Source: Paenibacillus_AB hodogayensis (GTDB lineage Bacteria; Bacillota; Bacilli; Paenibacillales; NBRC-103111). Taken from it: a DNA stretch of 64,000 nucleotides. Numbering within the stretch: position 1 is the first letter of the stretch; the number at the start of each line of letters is the position of its first letter. Under the pieces are notes generated by a model. The model did no database searches, was not told where the DNA came from, and worked only from the letters and a program-made list of their open reading frames with translations. A program made the position numbers and the translations under genes. The stretch spans positions 62,001 through 126,000 of the forward strand of contig NZ_BAAAYO010000017.1 in NCBI RefSeq assembly GCF_039536325.1, written 5' to 3'. Positions 35,018 through 43,785 of the stretch are shown here, one piece after another.

Positions 35018-36322
35018 ATGGTTTTGTTCAAAAAAAGCGCGGCCATTTTAGCAGGTTTTGCATTGCTGTTTGAAACCGCTTGCGGGAGCGGAGGCGGCGG
35101 GGGCGGCGCTTCGCCGGTCAAGCCGGAAGAGAAGCCGCCGGAGCCGGTGCAGCTAGTGATGCTGCAGGACGGGGCGACGATTACGGACGAGGAATTCGAC
35201 AATTTCATCGCGGGTCCGGTTCATGCCAAATATCCGCATATTACGGTCACGATGCTCCGAAACACGAAGGGGAAGGACGGGCTCAGCAATATGATAGCGT
35301 CTGGCGATTTTCCCGACTTCATGCTGACCGTATATCCGTCAATCAAGGTGTTCAAAGAGCTCGGCACAGCTTACGATCTGAACGATCTGATCAAAAAGTA
35401 CAATATGGATACCGGCAAGTTCGATCCAGCGGCCATGCAAACGTCACTTGTATATGGCGAAAGCGATCATTTGTTTGCGATTCCATTCTCTCTGAATTTC
35501 CTCGCGACGTTCTACAACAAAGATCTGTTCGACAGGTTCGGGGTCGGCTATCCAAAGGAAGGCATGACGTGGGAACAAGTCATCGGTTTGTCCAAAAGCT
35601 TCGGCAAAGTTATGGAAGGTGTTCAGTACAGGGGGCTCGGTGCGATCCCCAGCGCTGGAGAGTTGAACACCCAGCTTACGTTGCCGTATGTCAACAAAAC
35701 TACGAACAAGGTAGAGATCACAACGGACGGTTGGAAACGGATCATGCAGCTCATCCAGTCCGTGAACGATGTGCCCGGCAACAAGGGCGCCATTCTGGAT
35801 CATTTCCTCAAGGATCAGACACTGGCGATGGTGGCTAGCTACGACGCCAGATTCGCCGCCTTGGAGAAGCTGCACGGTACGCCGAACCAGTTCAACTGGG
35901 ACGTGACCCAGTTCCCAAGTCAAGCCGACCGGCCGAATACGAGTCTCACTTCGTCGGGTCACTTCCTGCTCGTTTCGTCGTTGAGCAAGCAGAAGGAAGC
36001 GGCGTTTCAGGCCATCCAGGTGGTGACCGGGGAAGAAGTGCAGAAGAAAACGACCGCGAGCGGAAGGTTTACCTCTCTTAAAGATGAAAATATTAAGGCG
36101 CTGTACGGCAAAAACATGAAGTCGATGGAAGGGAAAAATATTAAAGCCGTATTCAAAAGCGCTTTCGCGTCTCCCTTTACGCCGACGAAGTACGATGCGT
36201 TGGTCACTGTCCGTCTAAACGAAGCGGTCAAAAAAGTGATCAACGGTGAAACGGACGTCAACAGCGCTCTTCGCGAAGCGGAGGAAGCGGCGAGCAAAGA
36301 CATTGCGGCCCAGCCGAAGTAA
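35018..36322 (+). CDS. Extracellular solute-binding lipoprotein (ABC type), orphan
   Basis: The 434-residue family 1 binding protein has a lipoprotein signal ending ETAC near residue 25, then a glycine-rich spacer. Core motifs include TFYNKDLFDRFGVGYPKEGM, TWEQVIGLSKSFG and, near the end, ALREAEEAASKDIAAQPK. It would capture an oligosaccharide at the cell surface. ATG 35018 follows GATAGGGGGAACG. No transport permease or ATPase is encoded nearby. The next gene, 135 bases on, is a Tat-exported beta-helix protein, so the pair repeats the arrangement seen at 27453/29078 and at 62992/63544. Confidence 0.92.
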   Translation: MVLFKKSAAILAGFALLFETACGSGGGGGGASPVKPEEKPPEPVQLVMLQDGATITDEEFDNFIAGPVHAKYPHITVTMLRNTKGKDGLSNMIASGDFPDFMLTVYPSIKVFKELGTAYDLNDLIKKYNMDTGKFDPAAMQTSLVYGESDHLFAIPFSLNFLATFYNKDLFDRFGVGYPKEGMTWEQVIGLSKSFGKVMEGVQYRGLGAIPSAGELNTQLTLPYVNKTTNKVEITTDGWKRIMQLIQSVNDVPGNKGAILDHFLKDQTLAMVASYDARFAALEKLHGTPNQFNWDVTQFPSQADRPNTSLTSSGHFLLVSSLSKQKEAAFQAIQVVTGEEVQKKTTASGRFTSLKDENIKALYGKNMKSMEGKNIKAVFKSAFASPFTPTKYDALVTVRLNEAVKKVINGETDVNSALREAEEAASKDIAAQPK

Positions 36323-36356
36323 CGACGGAGCGTAAAACGCAGCAGAAGGTACCGGA

Positions 36357-36384
36357 AGACAGGGACAGGCGTCTCCTGTCTTTC
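36357..36384 (+). terminator. Weak hairpin between solute-binding protein and beta-helix genes
   Basis: AGACAGG and CCTGTCT with an 11-base loop, then TTCG. The T-run is poor, so read-through into the next gene is likely. Confidence 0.4.
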
Positions 36385-36457
36385 GCCCGACGTCCATACA
36401 TACGTTTGTTGAATTCGATGAAATGTTTGCATGTTTACAAACATAGGAGGTAGGAAG

Positions 36458-38470
36458 ATGAAGAAAACATTCAGCCGTAGACAAATGCTGGCTACGATCG
36501 GCATGGCTGGCGCTTCTCTCGCAGGCAGCGCCTTTTTGACTAATGTAACGGGGCATGCAAACGGACCTGTCACCTCTGTAACGGGAGATACGTATGGCGC
36601 CGGCCTGCCGAAAAATGGGAACAAGCCTGTTACTTCGCATGAACTGGATACCATCCTGCAAGCGTATACAGAAACGGATTGGGTCCATATCCGTGATATT
36701 GGCTGCGCGGGAGACGGCATCACGAACTGTTCCCCTGGCCTGATCGCCTGGCTTGCCGGTGTGCAAGATCATGCAACCCTTTACATTCCTGCAGGGACGT
36801 ATGTATTTGCAGGCAATGTGACGATCCCCGGAACGGTTCGTCTGTTGTTTGACCATGGAGCCTGTTTCGCACCAGATGCCCAGACGACGCTAACGATCCA
36901 TGCTGGGGTAACGGCCGGTTTGTATGCCATTTTTGCCGGAGCTGGACATGTGATCGGCTCTATGGGGGCGGAGCACGTGTATCCCCAATGGTGGGGAGCG
37001 CAAGCAGACGGCGTTCATGATGATGCAGCGGCGATCAATGCGGCCATTACCGCGGTATGGCAAAGCGGCGGCGGAACCGTCTTTCTTGCCGAGGGCACCT
37101 ATCTGCTTGCATCCCCGCAAGGTCATGCCGATGCATTGATTATTCCACGCAGCAATGTCAATTTGATTGGCCAGAGCCACTTCTCCGTGTTGAAAGCTGC
37201 CGACCATTTAAATGACGGACGTCGATATGGATGGAATATGATCTTCCCGGTCCAAAACGGAGATCCTGTAAACAACGTAACATTCCGCAACTTTAAAATC
37301 GATTGCAACGGACAAAACAATCTCGAGGTCGAAACAAAATCGCACAAAAACGCCGCCATAGGCATTCCGGTCGGGAGCAATATTGTCGTCGATCATGTCG
37401 TCGTGGTGAATAACGCCGGACGTCAATGCTTTATGTTTGGCAGCAACCACAACCCGGTTACGATTCGCAACCTGACCATTCAAAATTGTTTGTTCGACAC
37501 AGTCGCAACTGCTGTTCCCGGCAATGTCCTCCAGAACGATCATAGCGCGATTTATGCACAGGCTAACGTCTGCGTCATTGCCAACAATCAGTTCCTGAAC
37601 CCGGTGAAGGATCAAGTCGCCACCGCAATGGAAATTCACTGCTTGAATGCTCTTGTATACGGAAACGTCGTTCAAAACTATGGAAAAGGATTCAATATCG
37701 TGGCAACAGTCAATGATCAGGTAAACACGATATACAGCCACAACGTGGTCAATGGATGCAACTACGCGATCGAGGTGTGGTGCCACGCGAACTTTACAAT
37801 GGACCGGGTCCAGGTCATCGACAACGTATTTGAGCAGTCCATCTCGTTCCTTCCGATTATCAATATTAGTACGCAAACGAAGACGAAAGTGACATCGATG
37901 ACCATTCGCGGCAATTCCTTTGTATCCACAGAAGCGGCATCGACGAACCGAGGTTCCGGTATTATGGTCGGCAAAGTGGAGCAGTTGGACGTTTCCCACA
38001 ATAGATTTCAATATTTGGCAGGACGGGCCATTGAGCTTGCCATTATTGAACCGAACTTGACCTCGCTGCGATTCGATCACAATGAAATTATCGATTGCTG
38101 CCGCACACAAAATCAGGCTTACAAGGGCGCGATTTCCTTAAACAGCCTGAACAAATTGAAAGCGCTTCGCATCTCGAACAACTGGATTGAAAATTCGAGC
38201 GTTGGGCAGATGAGAGAAGGTATCCGATGCAATGCTCATCTTGGTCAAGCCGAAATCACACACAATACGATTTTGAATACGGCGGTGCCAATCATGTGGG
38301 AAGACACCGCCCAAATTGACTATCTCTGGATCGACCATGTCGGTACTGGAACGCCAGAAAATGCGGTACGGGCATCCGTTCCGAGCCGTTGGATCGATAA
38401 AAGCACAGGAACTGCATGGACGAAACAGCTGGGCGGAAACTTGAAAACAGGATGGAGCGCCTCCTCCTAG
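36458..38470 (+). CDS. Tat-exported pectate-lyase-like beta-helix protein
   Basis: This 670-residue protein begins KKTFSRRQMLATIGMAGASL, a twin-arginine signal with R7-R8. A beta-helix of pectate_lyase_3 type starts near residue 175 (WWGAQADGVHDDAAAINAAI) and runs to about residue 620 with N-rich rungs. The C-terminus reads WIDKSTGTAWTKQLGGNLKT, a strand-closing segment seen in tail-fibre-like proteins. It may be a polysaccharide lyase, epimerase or glycosidase. ATG 36458 is supported by AGGAGGTAGGAAG; an upstream in-frame start at 36431 has no ribosome site. It follows an orphan solute-binding protein and is convergent with an AraC gene. Confidence 0.9.
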   Translation: MKKTFSRRQMLATIGMAGASLAGSAFLTNVTGHANGPVTSVTGDTYGAGLPKNGNKPVTSHELDTILQAYTETDWVHIRDIGCAGDGITNCSPGLIAWLAGVQDHATLYIPAGTYVFAGNVTIPGTVRLLFDHGACFAPDAQTTLTIHAGVTAGLYAIFAGAGHVIGSMGAEHVYPQWWGAQADGVHDDAAAINAAITAVWQSGGGTVFLAEGTYLLASPQGHADALIIPRSNVNLIGQSHFSVLKAADHLNDGRRYGWNMIFPVQNGDPVNNVTFRNFKIDCNGQNNLEVETKSHKNAAIGIPVGSNIVVDHVVVVNNAGRQCFMFGSNHNPVTIRNLTIQNCLFDTVATAVPGNVLQNDHSAIYAQANVCVIANNQFLNPVKDQVATAMEIHCLNALVYGNVVQNYGKGFNIVATVNDQVNTIYSHNVVNGCNYAIEVWCHANFTMDRVQVIDNVFEQSISFLPIINISTQTKTKVTSMTIRGNSFVSTEAASTNRGSGIMVGKVEQLDVSHNRFQYLAGRAIELAIIEPNLTSLRFDHNEIIDCCRTQNQAYKGAISLNSLNKLKALRISNNWIENSSVGQMREGIRCNAHLGQAEITHNTILNTAVPIMWEDTAQIDYLWIDHVGTGTPENAVRASVPSRWIDKSTGTAWTKQLGGNLKTGWSASS

Positions 38471-38530
38471 CTGTCGATTGAACCCCGTATATTACCACCA
38501 CATGTAAGTTTCATAGCTCGGCCAAAATAC

Positions 38531-38569
38531 AAAAAGCTGGCTTCGGTTACATCCCGAATCCAGCTTTTT
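38531..38569. terminator. Bidirectional terminator between beta-helix gene and AraC gene
   Basis: AAAAAGCTGG and CCAGCTTTTT are perfectly complementary and give T-runs on both strands. Confidence 0.9.
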
Positions 38570-38581
38570 GCCCTTTAGTCG

Positions 38582-39481
38582 TCACTGCGGATCGAAGCTG
38601 GTGTGTCGGTAACTTTTTTTATACAGCGAGGGCGATAAGCCTGTCTCTCGTTTGAACACTTTGCCGAAGTATTGAATATCGCAAAAGCCGGTTTTCCCGG
38701 CGATATCCACGACAGTGTCGTCACTGGTAAGCAGCATTTTTTTGGCTAGCCGGATGCGGGTGGCTGTAATATGCTCCGTTAAGGTGACGCCCATGCTTTT
38801 TTTGAAAAATCTGCTGAAATAGTAGGGGCTCATATTGACCAGCTTGCATAGTTCGCTTAAATAAAGCGGCTCGGCGGCATGCACTTCGATAAAATCGAGA
38901 ACCGGAGCGAGGATGGCGAACTGCCGCTCGACTTGCAATTTATGGACAGCGGGGTCCATTAAGTTTACTTTCCAGTAATGACGAAGGATCGATACGATCA
39001 TGCGGCTTACGTGCGACTGGATAATCGTCTCGTGGTACATCTCTTTCTCGGCATACTCACGTATGGCCGCATCCATGCATTCGCTTAGACTCGCCCATAA
39101 AGGGTGGGAGCGGGGGTACATATTGTACTGATGCCCTCGCAAGTAGAGCGTATGCAAGTACATCGTGTCCATACGGTCGCCCGGCTGCGTCAGAAACAGA
39201 TTGTCGAATATCATCCCTTCGATTCGGGCATCCGCTCCCGATAACGCTTTGACGGAATGGATCTGACCCTTATTCACGAAAATGATGTCATGCTCGGTCG
39301 CGGTGAACTGGTGGTTGTCGATCGTAACGAGCACCGTTCCGCCTCTCACTCGGATAAACTCCGGCTCCTCGTGCCAGTGAGCGAGAACCAAAAATTTGTT
39401 AACCTGCATGACGACGTGCGTAGTTTTGAATGGGAAGCGCTTTCCTTTTGTCGGATCCTGCTTCAAGACGGGTTCGGGCAT
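38582..39481 (-). CDS. AraC-family transcriptional regulator
   Basis: The minus-strand gene encodes a 299-residue AraC regulator. The N-terminal cupin-like sensor reads LAHWHEEPEFIRVRGGTVLV, and the two helix-turn-helix motifs are LYLSELCKLVNMSPYYFSRF and VVDIAGKTGFCDIQYFGKVF, followed by the common KRETGLSPSLYKK ending. It likely senses a sugar and controls the adjacent solute-binding/beta-helix module. ATG 39481 has a GGGAGGAGTAGCG ribosome site. A cre-like palindrome (GGGAAGCGCTTTCC) falls inside its early codons near 39432. It is convergent with the beta-helix gene and shares its terminator. Confidence 0.93.
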   Translation of the reverse strand: MPEPVLKQDPTKGKRFPFKTTHVVMQVNKFLVLAHWHEEPEFIRVRGGTVLVTIDNHQFTATEHDIIFVNKGQIHSVKALSGADARIEGMIFDNLFLTQPGDRMDTMYLHTLYLRGHQYNMYPRSHPLWASLSECMDAAIREYAEKEMYHETIIQSHVSRMIVSILRHYWKVNLMDPAVHKLQVERQFAILAPVLDFIEVHAAEPLYLSELCKLVNMSPYYFSRFFKKSMGVTLTEHITATRIRLAKKMLLTSDDTVVDIAGKTGFCDIQYFGKVFKRETGLSPSLYKKSYRHTSFDPQ

Positions 39482-39663
39482 GTTTCGCTACTCCTCCCAC
39501 GGCATCCGTTTTATACAGATTACCACTCGTAGGCGTTCGCTCCAACCGATGTCTGCTGTTGTGATTTCATATTTTTGTGCGAATTTGCCCAGGAAAGGCG
39601 ATTTTTCTCCGCTGCACCCTTCGGATATCGGTTTCTTGTCCATTTTTCTCGCAAGGAGGTGAT
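39482..39663. other. Upstream region of the AraC gene
   Basis: No gene is recognised. It presumably carries the promoter of the minus-strand AraC gene. Confidence 0.35.
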
Positions 39664-39800
39664 GTCGGGGACAAGAACATGTATGCTTAAAAATCCGCGC
39701 AAATCGCGGTTTTTGTGTTTTAAGGATATAGGTTCTTGTCCTTGGCTCAGGACAAGGACCTATATCCTTTGCCGTATTGGGACAAGAACCTATATTGATT
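39664..39800. repeat. GTTCTTGTC palindrome repeat, copy 3 (compound)
   Basis: GTCGGGGACAAGAACATG is followed by a terminator-like CCGCG/CGCGG hairpin with TTTTTG. Next comes an 18-bp hairpin, GGATATAGGTTCTTGTCC (39724-39741) with GGACAAGGACCTATATCC (39750-39767), then GGGACAAGAACCTATAT. It contains the same modules as the copy at 50375, with different stem sequences beyond the core. Confidence 0.8.
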
Positions 39801-39894
39801 GCCGTATCACCAATATATTGTTTACATCATAAATCTTGAGGACTCAACAAAATTACATCCGCGAGACTGACGAGTTGATTGGCGGCTCGTTCCG

Positions 39895-39915
39895 CTAACG
39901 GGAGTTTAGTTTAAT
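39895..39915. repeat. TAACGG-type dispersed repeat, copy 7 (partial)
   Basis: CTAACGGGAGTTTAGTTTAAT matches the conserved left or right motif, but no partner half or hairpin is visible nearby. Confidence 0.45.
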
Positions 39916-39925
39916 GATTTATTAA

Positions 39926-40330
39926 CTATACATTGCATTCAGATTGTTGAAATAATGAGTGTAATGAGCATAAAAATGATAGGTTTGCAAAAGCATGGCT
40001 AAGTGAAAGGAATTGTTGCCATTCTAACGCACTAGACAACGTGGCAAGGCCGAATGCGCCGCTGATAAACTGCATCAGTTGAAACAACCCCGTGCCTGAA
40101 CCAATTTGGGAGGAGGCAATATGCGCGAAATTTTGTTTGAAACGCTAATGCTGATGATAGCAAAACCTAAGTTCATTAGCATGTACACAAAAACATTCGC
40201 TATCCACTATTGGGTACCCACTCCTGCGAACAATACGGCCGCTAATAGTATGAGCACAGGAGTCATACGCAACATACTGCTATTGCCCCGATCGTTCTTG
40301 ATAACAGCTTTTCATCTTTTGATTTTGGGA
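39926..40330 (-). pseudogene. MFS transporter, C-terminal remnant
   Basis: Minus-strand frames read WIANVFVYMLMNLGFAIISI, then SVSNKISRILPP. After a one-base shift they continue SQIGSGTGLFQLMQFISGAF and GLATLSSALEWQQFLSLSHA, ending QQSECNV with a stop at 39926-39928. This matches the last transmembrane part of a drug-efflux MFS protein of the TetA(L)/Bmr-like type. A further frame break upstream separates MTPVLILLAAVLFAGVGTQ. The N-terminal two-thirds are gone. It lies just after gap on the same strand. Confidence 0.75.
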
Positions 40331-40336
40331 GGTTAC

Positions 40337-41347
40337 TTACCTAGCGATTTTAGCGAAATGCTCCAGGGTGCGAACCAATTGGGCTGTATAAGACATTTCG
40401 TTATCGTACCAAGCTACGGTTTTCACCAGTTGCTGGTCACCGACTGTCAGAACTTTCGTTTGAGTGGCATCAAAAAGCGAACCGAATGTCATGCCCTTAA
40501 TATCGGAAGACACGATCTCGTCTTCCGTGTATCCGTAAGTTTCTGGATCGGACGCTTCTTTCATAGCGTTGTTAATTTCCTCAGCCGTTACCGTAGAATT
40601 CAATACGGCTACGAGTTCCGTTACGGAACCTGTTGATACTGGCACACGTTGAGACGCCCCATCAAGTTTGCCCTTCAGTTCGGGAAGAACGTGGCCAATG
40701 GCTTTAGCAGCACCGGTGGAATAAGGAACTATGTTCTCTGCTGCGGCCCGTGCCGCGCGGAAATCGTTTTTTGGATTCGGGGCGTCTAGTGTGCTCTGGT
40801 TGCCTGTATAGGCGTGAATGGTCGTCATTAATCCCGATTGAATACCAAACTTATCGTTCAGAGCTTTAGCCATAGGAGCCAGACAGTTCGTTGTGCAGGA
40901 AGCGCCGGAAATAACCGTTTCCGTTCCGTCCAGCGTGTCATGGTTCACGTTATATACGATTGTTTTCATGTCCCCTGTTGCCGGTGCGGAAATGACGACT
41001 TTCTTTGCTCCGCCTTTTAGATGAAGCTCGGCCTTTTCTTTGGTAGTGAAGAAACCCGTACATTCGAGCACGATGTCTACGCCAATCTCGCCCCAAGGGA
41101 TTTCTTCAGGGTTACGGTTAGCCAGTACCTTAACTTCTTTACCGTTAACAGTGAAGGCTCCGTCATGAACTTCAATGTCACCATGAAAAGTACCTTGCGT
41201 AGTATCATATTTGAGCAGATGAGCCAACATTTTCGCATTGGTAAGATCGTTAATCGCCACAACCTCGACATCCTCAACCTCTTGAATTCGACGAAAAGCG
41301 AGTCTTCCGATCCGTCCAAAACCGTTAATGCCTACTTTTACTGTCAT
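40337..41347 (-). CDS. gap: Glyceraldehyde-3-phosphate dehydrogenase
   Basis: The 336-residue enzyme converts glyceraldehyde-3-phosphate, NAD and phosphate to 1,3-bisphosphoglycerate in glycolysis. It opens TVKVGINGFGRIGRLAFRR, has the catalytic Cys in the G-A-S-C151-T-T-N-C-L-A-P motif, and ends AQLVRTLEHFAKIAR. D34 after the second strand (AIND) fits NAD use. ATG 41347 has AGGAGGAATATTCC upstream; an in-frame TTG at 41365 lies before that site and is unlikely. It is divergent from a TetR gene with an operator-like palindrome between them, whereas gap in Bacillales is more often linked to cggR or pgk. Confidence 0.97.
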   Translation of the reverse strand: MTVKVGINGFGRIGRLAFRRIQEVEDVEVVAINDLTNAKMLAHLLKYDTTQGTFHGDIEVHDGAFTVNGKEVKVLANRNPEEIPWGEIGVDIVLECTGFFTTKEKAELHLKGGAKKVVISAPATGDMKTIVYNVNHDTLDGTETVISGASCTTNCLAPMAKALNDKFGIQSGLMTTIHAYTGNQSTLDAPNPKNDFRAARAAAENIVPYSTGAAKAIGHVLPELKGKLDGASQRVPVSTGSVTELVAVLNSTVTAEEINNAMKEASDPETYGYTEDEIVSSDIKGMTFGSLFDATQTKVLTVGDQQLVKTVAWYDNEMSYTAQLVRTLEHFAKIAR

Positions 41348-41467
41348 GGAATATTCCTCCTGCAATTTTTATTTTATCCCAAGCAAGACAAATGCCTGAC
41401 ATGAAATCAAAGGAAATTGGCCGCGCCGGACACGATTCCCATTAGAAAGGGGTTGTTGTATTATAAA

Positions 41468-41485
41468 AGAGACCGATCGGTATCT
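41468..41485. promoter_or_regulatory. TetR-type operator palindrome in the gap/tetR intergenic region
   Basis: AGAGACCGATCGGTATCT is an 18-bp palindrome with a perfect ACCGATCGGT core and one mismatch pair, located between the divergent gap and TetR genes. It resembles operators of QacR/AcrR-like repressors. On the minus strand TTGTCA and TACAAT elements lie just upstream of it, so a bound repressor could block transcription toward gap. Confidence 0.6.
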
Positions 41486-41575
41486 TTATTGTATCATGAT
41501 TGGAGTGATTGACAAGGCCTCAGTCGAAAAAATTGATATAATATTAGATAAGAATAAGATCATTCGGAGGAACCC

Positions 41576-42199
41576 ATGAAAAAAGGAGATCGAACAAGAG
41601 ATCACATTATTATGAAGTCGGCAGCCATCTTTAATCAGAGAGGTTTTGCCGGTACGTCGTTAAACGATATTATTGCCGATACAGGAATTAAGAAGGGGGG
41701 CATTTATCGACATTTTGCCAGTAAAGACGAGATTGCGCTTGAAGCTTACAATTACGCTGCTAGTTTGGTCACCAGGAAATTTTCCGAGGCGGTCGATCAA
41801 GAGCAGTCTGCGTCAGGTCGGTTGATTGCTTTTTTTCGCGTTTATGAAGATGTTGTGCACAATCCACCATTTATTGGCGGATGTCCCATGCAGAATACGG
41901 CTGTAGAAAGTGACGATACTCATTCGGAACTTCGTGATCGGGCAAGGCAGGGGCTGAATATCGTTTTGGATATGATGAAAATTATTATTCGTGACGGGAT
42001 CGAAGCTGGGGAGTTTAAGGAAGATCTGGATTCGGATGCGCTTGCTTCATTTGCATTTTCTTTGTTGGAGGGAGGCATTTTGTTAAGTAAGTTGGATGGA
42101 GATAACAAGCATATGCTAATGAACAAGACAACCTTCTCGTCCTATTTGCAGCTATGCTGCTTAAAGAGCCCACAGTCTATCCCCACAAACCTTGTTTAA
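41576..42199 (+). CDS. TetR/AcrR-family transcriptional regulator
   Basis: The 207-residue repressor has an N-terminal helix-turn-helix (AIFNQRGFAGTSLNDIIADT, GIKKGGIYRHFASKDEI) and a C-terminal helical ligand domain with CPMQNTAVESDDTHSELRDR. The conserved Cys in GGCPMQN is typical of a TetR subgroup (YxaF/LmrA-like) that often responds to aromatic compounds or toxicants; I do not claim a ligand. ATG 41576 has CGGAGGAACCC upstream. The operator palindrome at 41468 probably mediates autoregulation. A terminator follows. Confidence 0.92.
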   Translation: MKKGDRTRDHIIMKSAAIFNQRGFAGTSLNDIIADTGIKKGGIYRHFASKDEIALEAYNYAASLVTRKFSEAVDQEQSASGRLIAFFRVYEDVVHNPPFIGGCPMQNTAVESDDTHSELRDRARQGLNIVLDMMKIIIRDGIEAGEFKEDLDSDALASFAFSLLEGGILLSKLDGDNKHMLMNKTTFSSYLQLCCLKSPQSIPTNLV

Positions 42200-42246
42200 T
42201 CCATTTATCAGCAAACAAAGAAACGGATAAAGTTATCATGATAAGC

Positions 42247-42279
42247 AAGCTCGATCAATAGCTCGATCGAGCTTTTTTT
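42247..42279 (+). terminator. Intrinsic terminator after the TetR gene
   Basis: AAGCTCGATC and GATCGAGCTT form a perfect 10-bp stem followed by TTTTTG. Confidence 0.9.
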
Positions 42280-42350
42280 GCATTTTTCATCGATTTGTCA
42301 GAAAGAATTGTTCCCTTCTTGAACGATTAAGGGAGAAGATGTGACCACGC

Positions 42351-42378
42351 TTGAACTGCTAAAGGACAGAGATATAAT
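42351..42378 (+). promoter_or_regulatory. Predicted promoter of the cyd operon
   Basis: TTGAAC at 42351-42356 and TATAAT at 42373-42378 are 16 bases apart, 43 bases before the cydA start codon. No Rex-type site was recognised. Confidence 0.5.
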
Positions 42379-42420
42379 CAACTCAAATTACAAATCGCTT
42401 TGGAAGGGAGGCAGTAAGGA

Positions 42421-43785
42421 ATGGAAATTGATACGGTACTATGGAGCAAGCTGGTGACAGGAATGACACTAGGTTTTCATGCGATATTCGCGACGATTGG
42501 TGTCGGTATCCCTCTCATGATCGCGATTGCTGAACTCATCGGCATCCGCAAGCAAGATTCTCACTACACATTGATGGCTAAGAGGTGGGCGCGGGGGTTT
42601 GTTGTATCCGTCGCGGTCGGTGTCGTAACAGGTACGGCGATCTCACTGCAATTGGCATTGGTGTGGCCGAATTTTATGAAGTTGGCGGGGAACGTAATTG
42701 CGCTTCCGTTATTCATGGAGGTGTTTGCATTCTTTTTTGAGGCTATATTTTTAGGCATTTATCTGTACACGTGGGATAGGTTCAAAAAACCATACATTCA
42801 TTGGCTGCTCACGATCCCCATTGTCGCAGGGGCAGGCATGTCCGCTGTTTTTATCACGACTGTGAATGGTTTTATGAATCAACCCGGAGGATTTACCATG
42901 CATGGCGGACAATTTACAGCCGTTAACCCGGTGCAAGCTATGCTGAATACGGCGACGTTCTCCAAAGTATTCCATGTATTAAGCTCGGCCTACTTAACAG
43001 GAGGCGCTCTGCTAGCAGGAATCGCGGCCTTTACGATGCTTAGAAAAGGGGTCACTGGATACCACCAAAAGGCGTTAAAGCTTATGATGGCCGTTGTCCT
43101 GTTGTTCGGACTGCTAAACACGGTAGCTGGAGATGTGTCCGCCAAGTTCTTGGCCGAGCATCAACCGGAAAAGCTTGCTGCTGCGGAATGGCATTTTGAG
43201 ACCAAGAGCGGAGCGGATTTGATTCTATTAGGATGGCTTAATGCCGAGCATGAAATTATAGGCGCGCTTCATCTGCCGAAGATTCTCAGCTTTCTGGCTT
43301 TTGGAAATTTTAACTCGAAAGTAACAGGTTTGAATGAATTTCCTCCGGATGAACAACCTCCGCTCCTTGTGCATTATTTTTTTGATTTGATGGCTGGCAT
43401 CGGGTTTGCGTTATTGGGCATATCCGTTCTGTATTTCCTATTTACATTCTGGAAAAAGCGCAATGAACACAACAAATGGCTGCTCCGCATTATTGCTTTA
43501 GGTGCGCCGCTCGCATTTTTGGGAGTCGAGCTGGGCTGGTTTTACGCCGAGTTGGGGCGGCAGCCGTGGATTTTACGAGGATATATGCGTGTAGAAGAAG
43601 CGGCGACGACATCGCCAAGCGTGAGTATTCTTTTTTTTCTCTTCCTTCTTCTCTATATCGTATTAGGCGTGGTTAGCGTTCTTGTACTTCGCCGCTTATT
43701 CAACAATAATCCAGCAGAATCGGAGATGGAGAAGTGGTCGCAGCATGCGGGCGACAAGAGGACAGGGAAGGGAGCGCATGCCTGA
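42421..43785 (+). CDS. cydA: Cytochrome bd ubiquinol/menaquinol oxidase subunit I
   Basis: The 454-residue integral membrane subunit oxidises quinol and reduces oxygen to water with high affinity. It has the N-terminal GFHAIFATIGVGIPLMIAIA segment with the haem-ligand His20, further helices with WPNFMKLAGNVIALPLFMEV, a short Q-loop (GLNEFPPDEQPP) as in the Bacillus-type enzyme, and a C-terminal helix. It heads a four-gene operon; its TGA overlaps the cydB ATG. ATG 42421 has GGAAGGGAGGCAGTAAGG. This oxidase usually supports growth at low oxygen. Confidence 0.97.
   Translation: MEIDTVLWSKLVTGMTLGFHAIFATIGVGIPLMIAIAELIGIRKQDSHYTLMAKRWARGFVVSVAVGVVTGTAISLQLALVWPNFMKLAGNVIALPLFMEVFAFFFEAIFLGIYLYTWDRFKKPYIHWLLTIPIVAGAGMSAVFITTVNGFMNQPGGFTMHGGQFTAVNPVQAMLNTATFSKVFHVLSSAYLTGGALLAGIAAFTMLRKGVTGYHQKALKLMMAVVLLFGLLNTVAGDVSAKFLAEHQPEKLAAAEWHFETKSGADLILLGWLNAEHEIIGALHLPKILSFLAFGNFNSKVTGLNEFPPDEQPPLLVHYFFDLMAGIGFALLGISVLYFLFTFWKKRNEHNKWLLRIIALGAPLAFLGVELGWFYAELGRQPWILRGYMRVEEAATTSPSVSILFFLFLLLYIVLGVVSVLVLRRLFNNNPAESEMEKWSQHAGDKRTGKGAHA

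Noticed and set aside
37208..38110. 300-codon minus-strand frame opposite the Tat beta-helix gene
   Set aside because: Antisense to a well-supported gene, no ribosome site, no recognisable domain.
40106..40636. 176-codon plus-strand frame with an apparent GGGAGGAGG ribosome site
   Set aside because: The GGAGG is the reverse complement of MFS coding sequence, and the second half is antisense to gap. The minus strand reads clearly as MFS and GAPDH.
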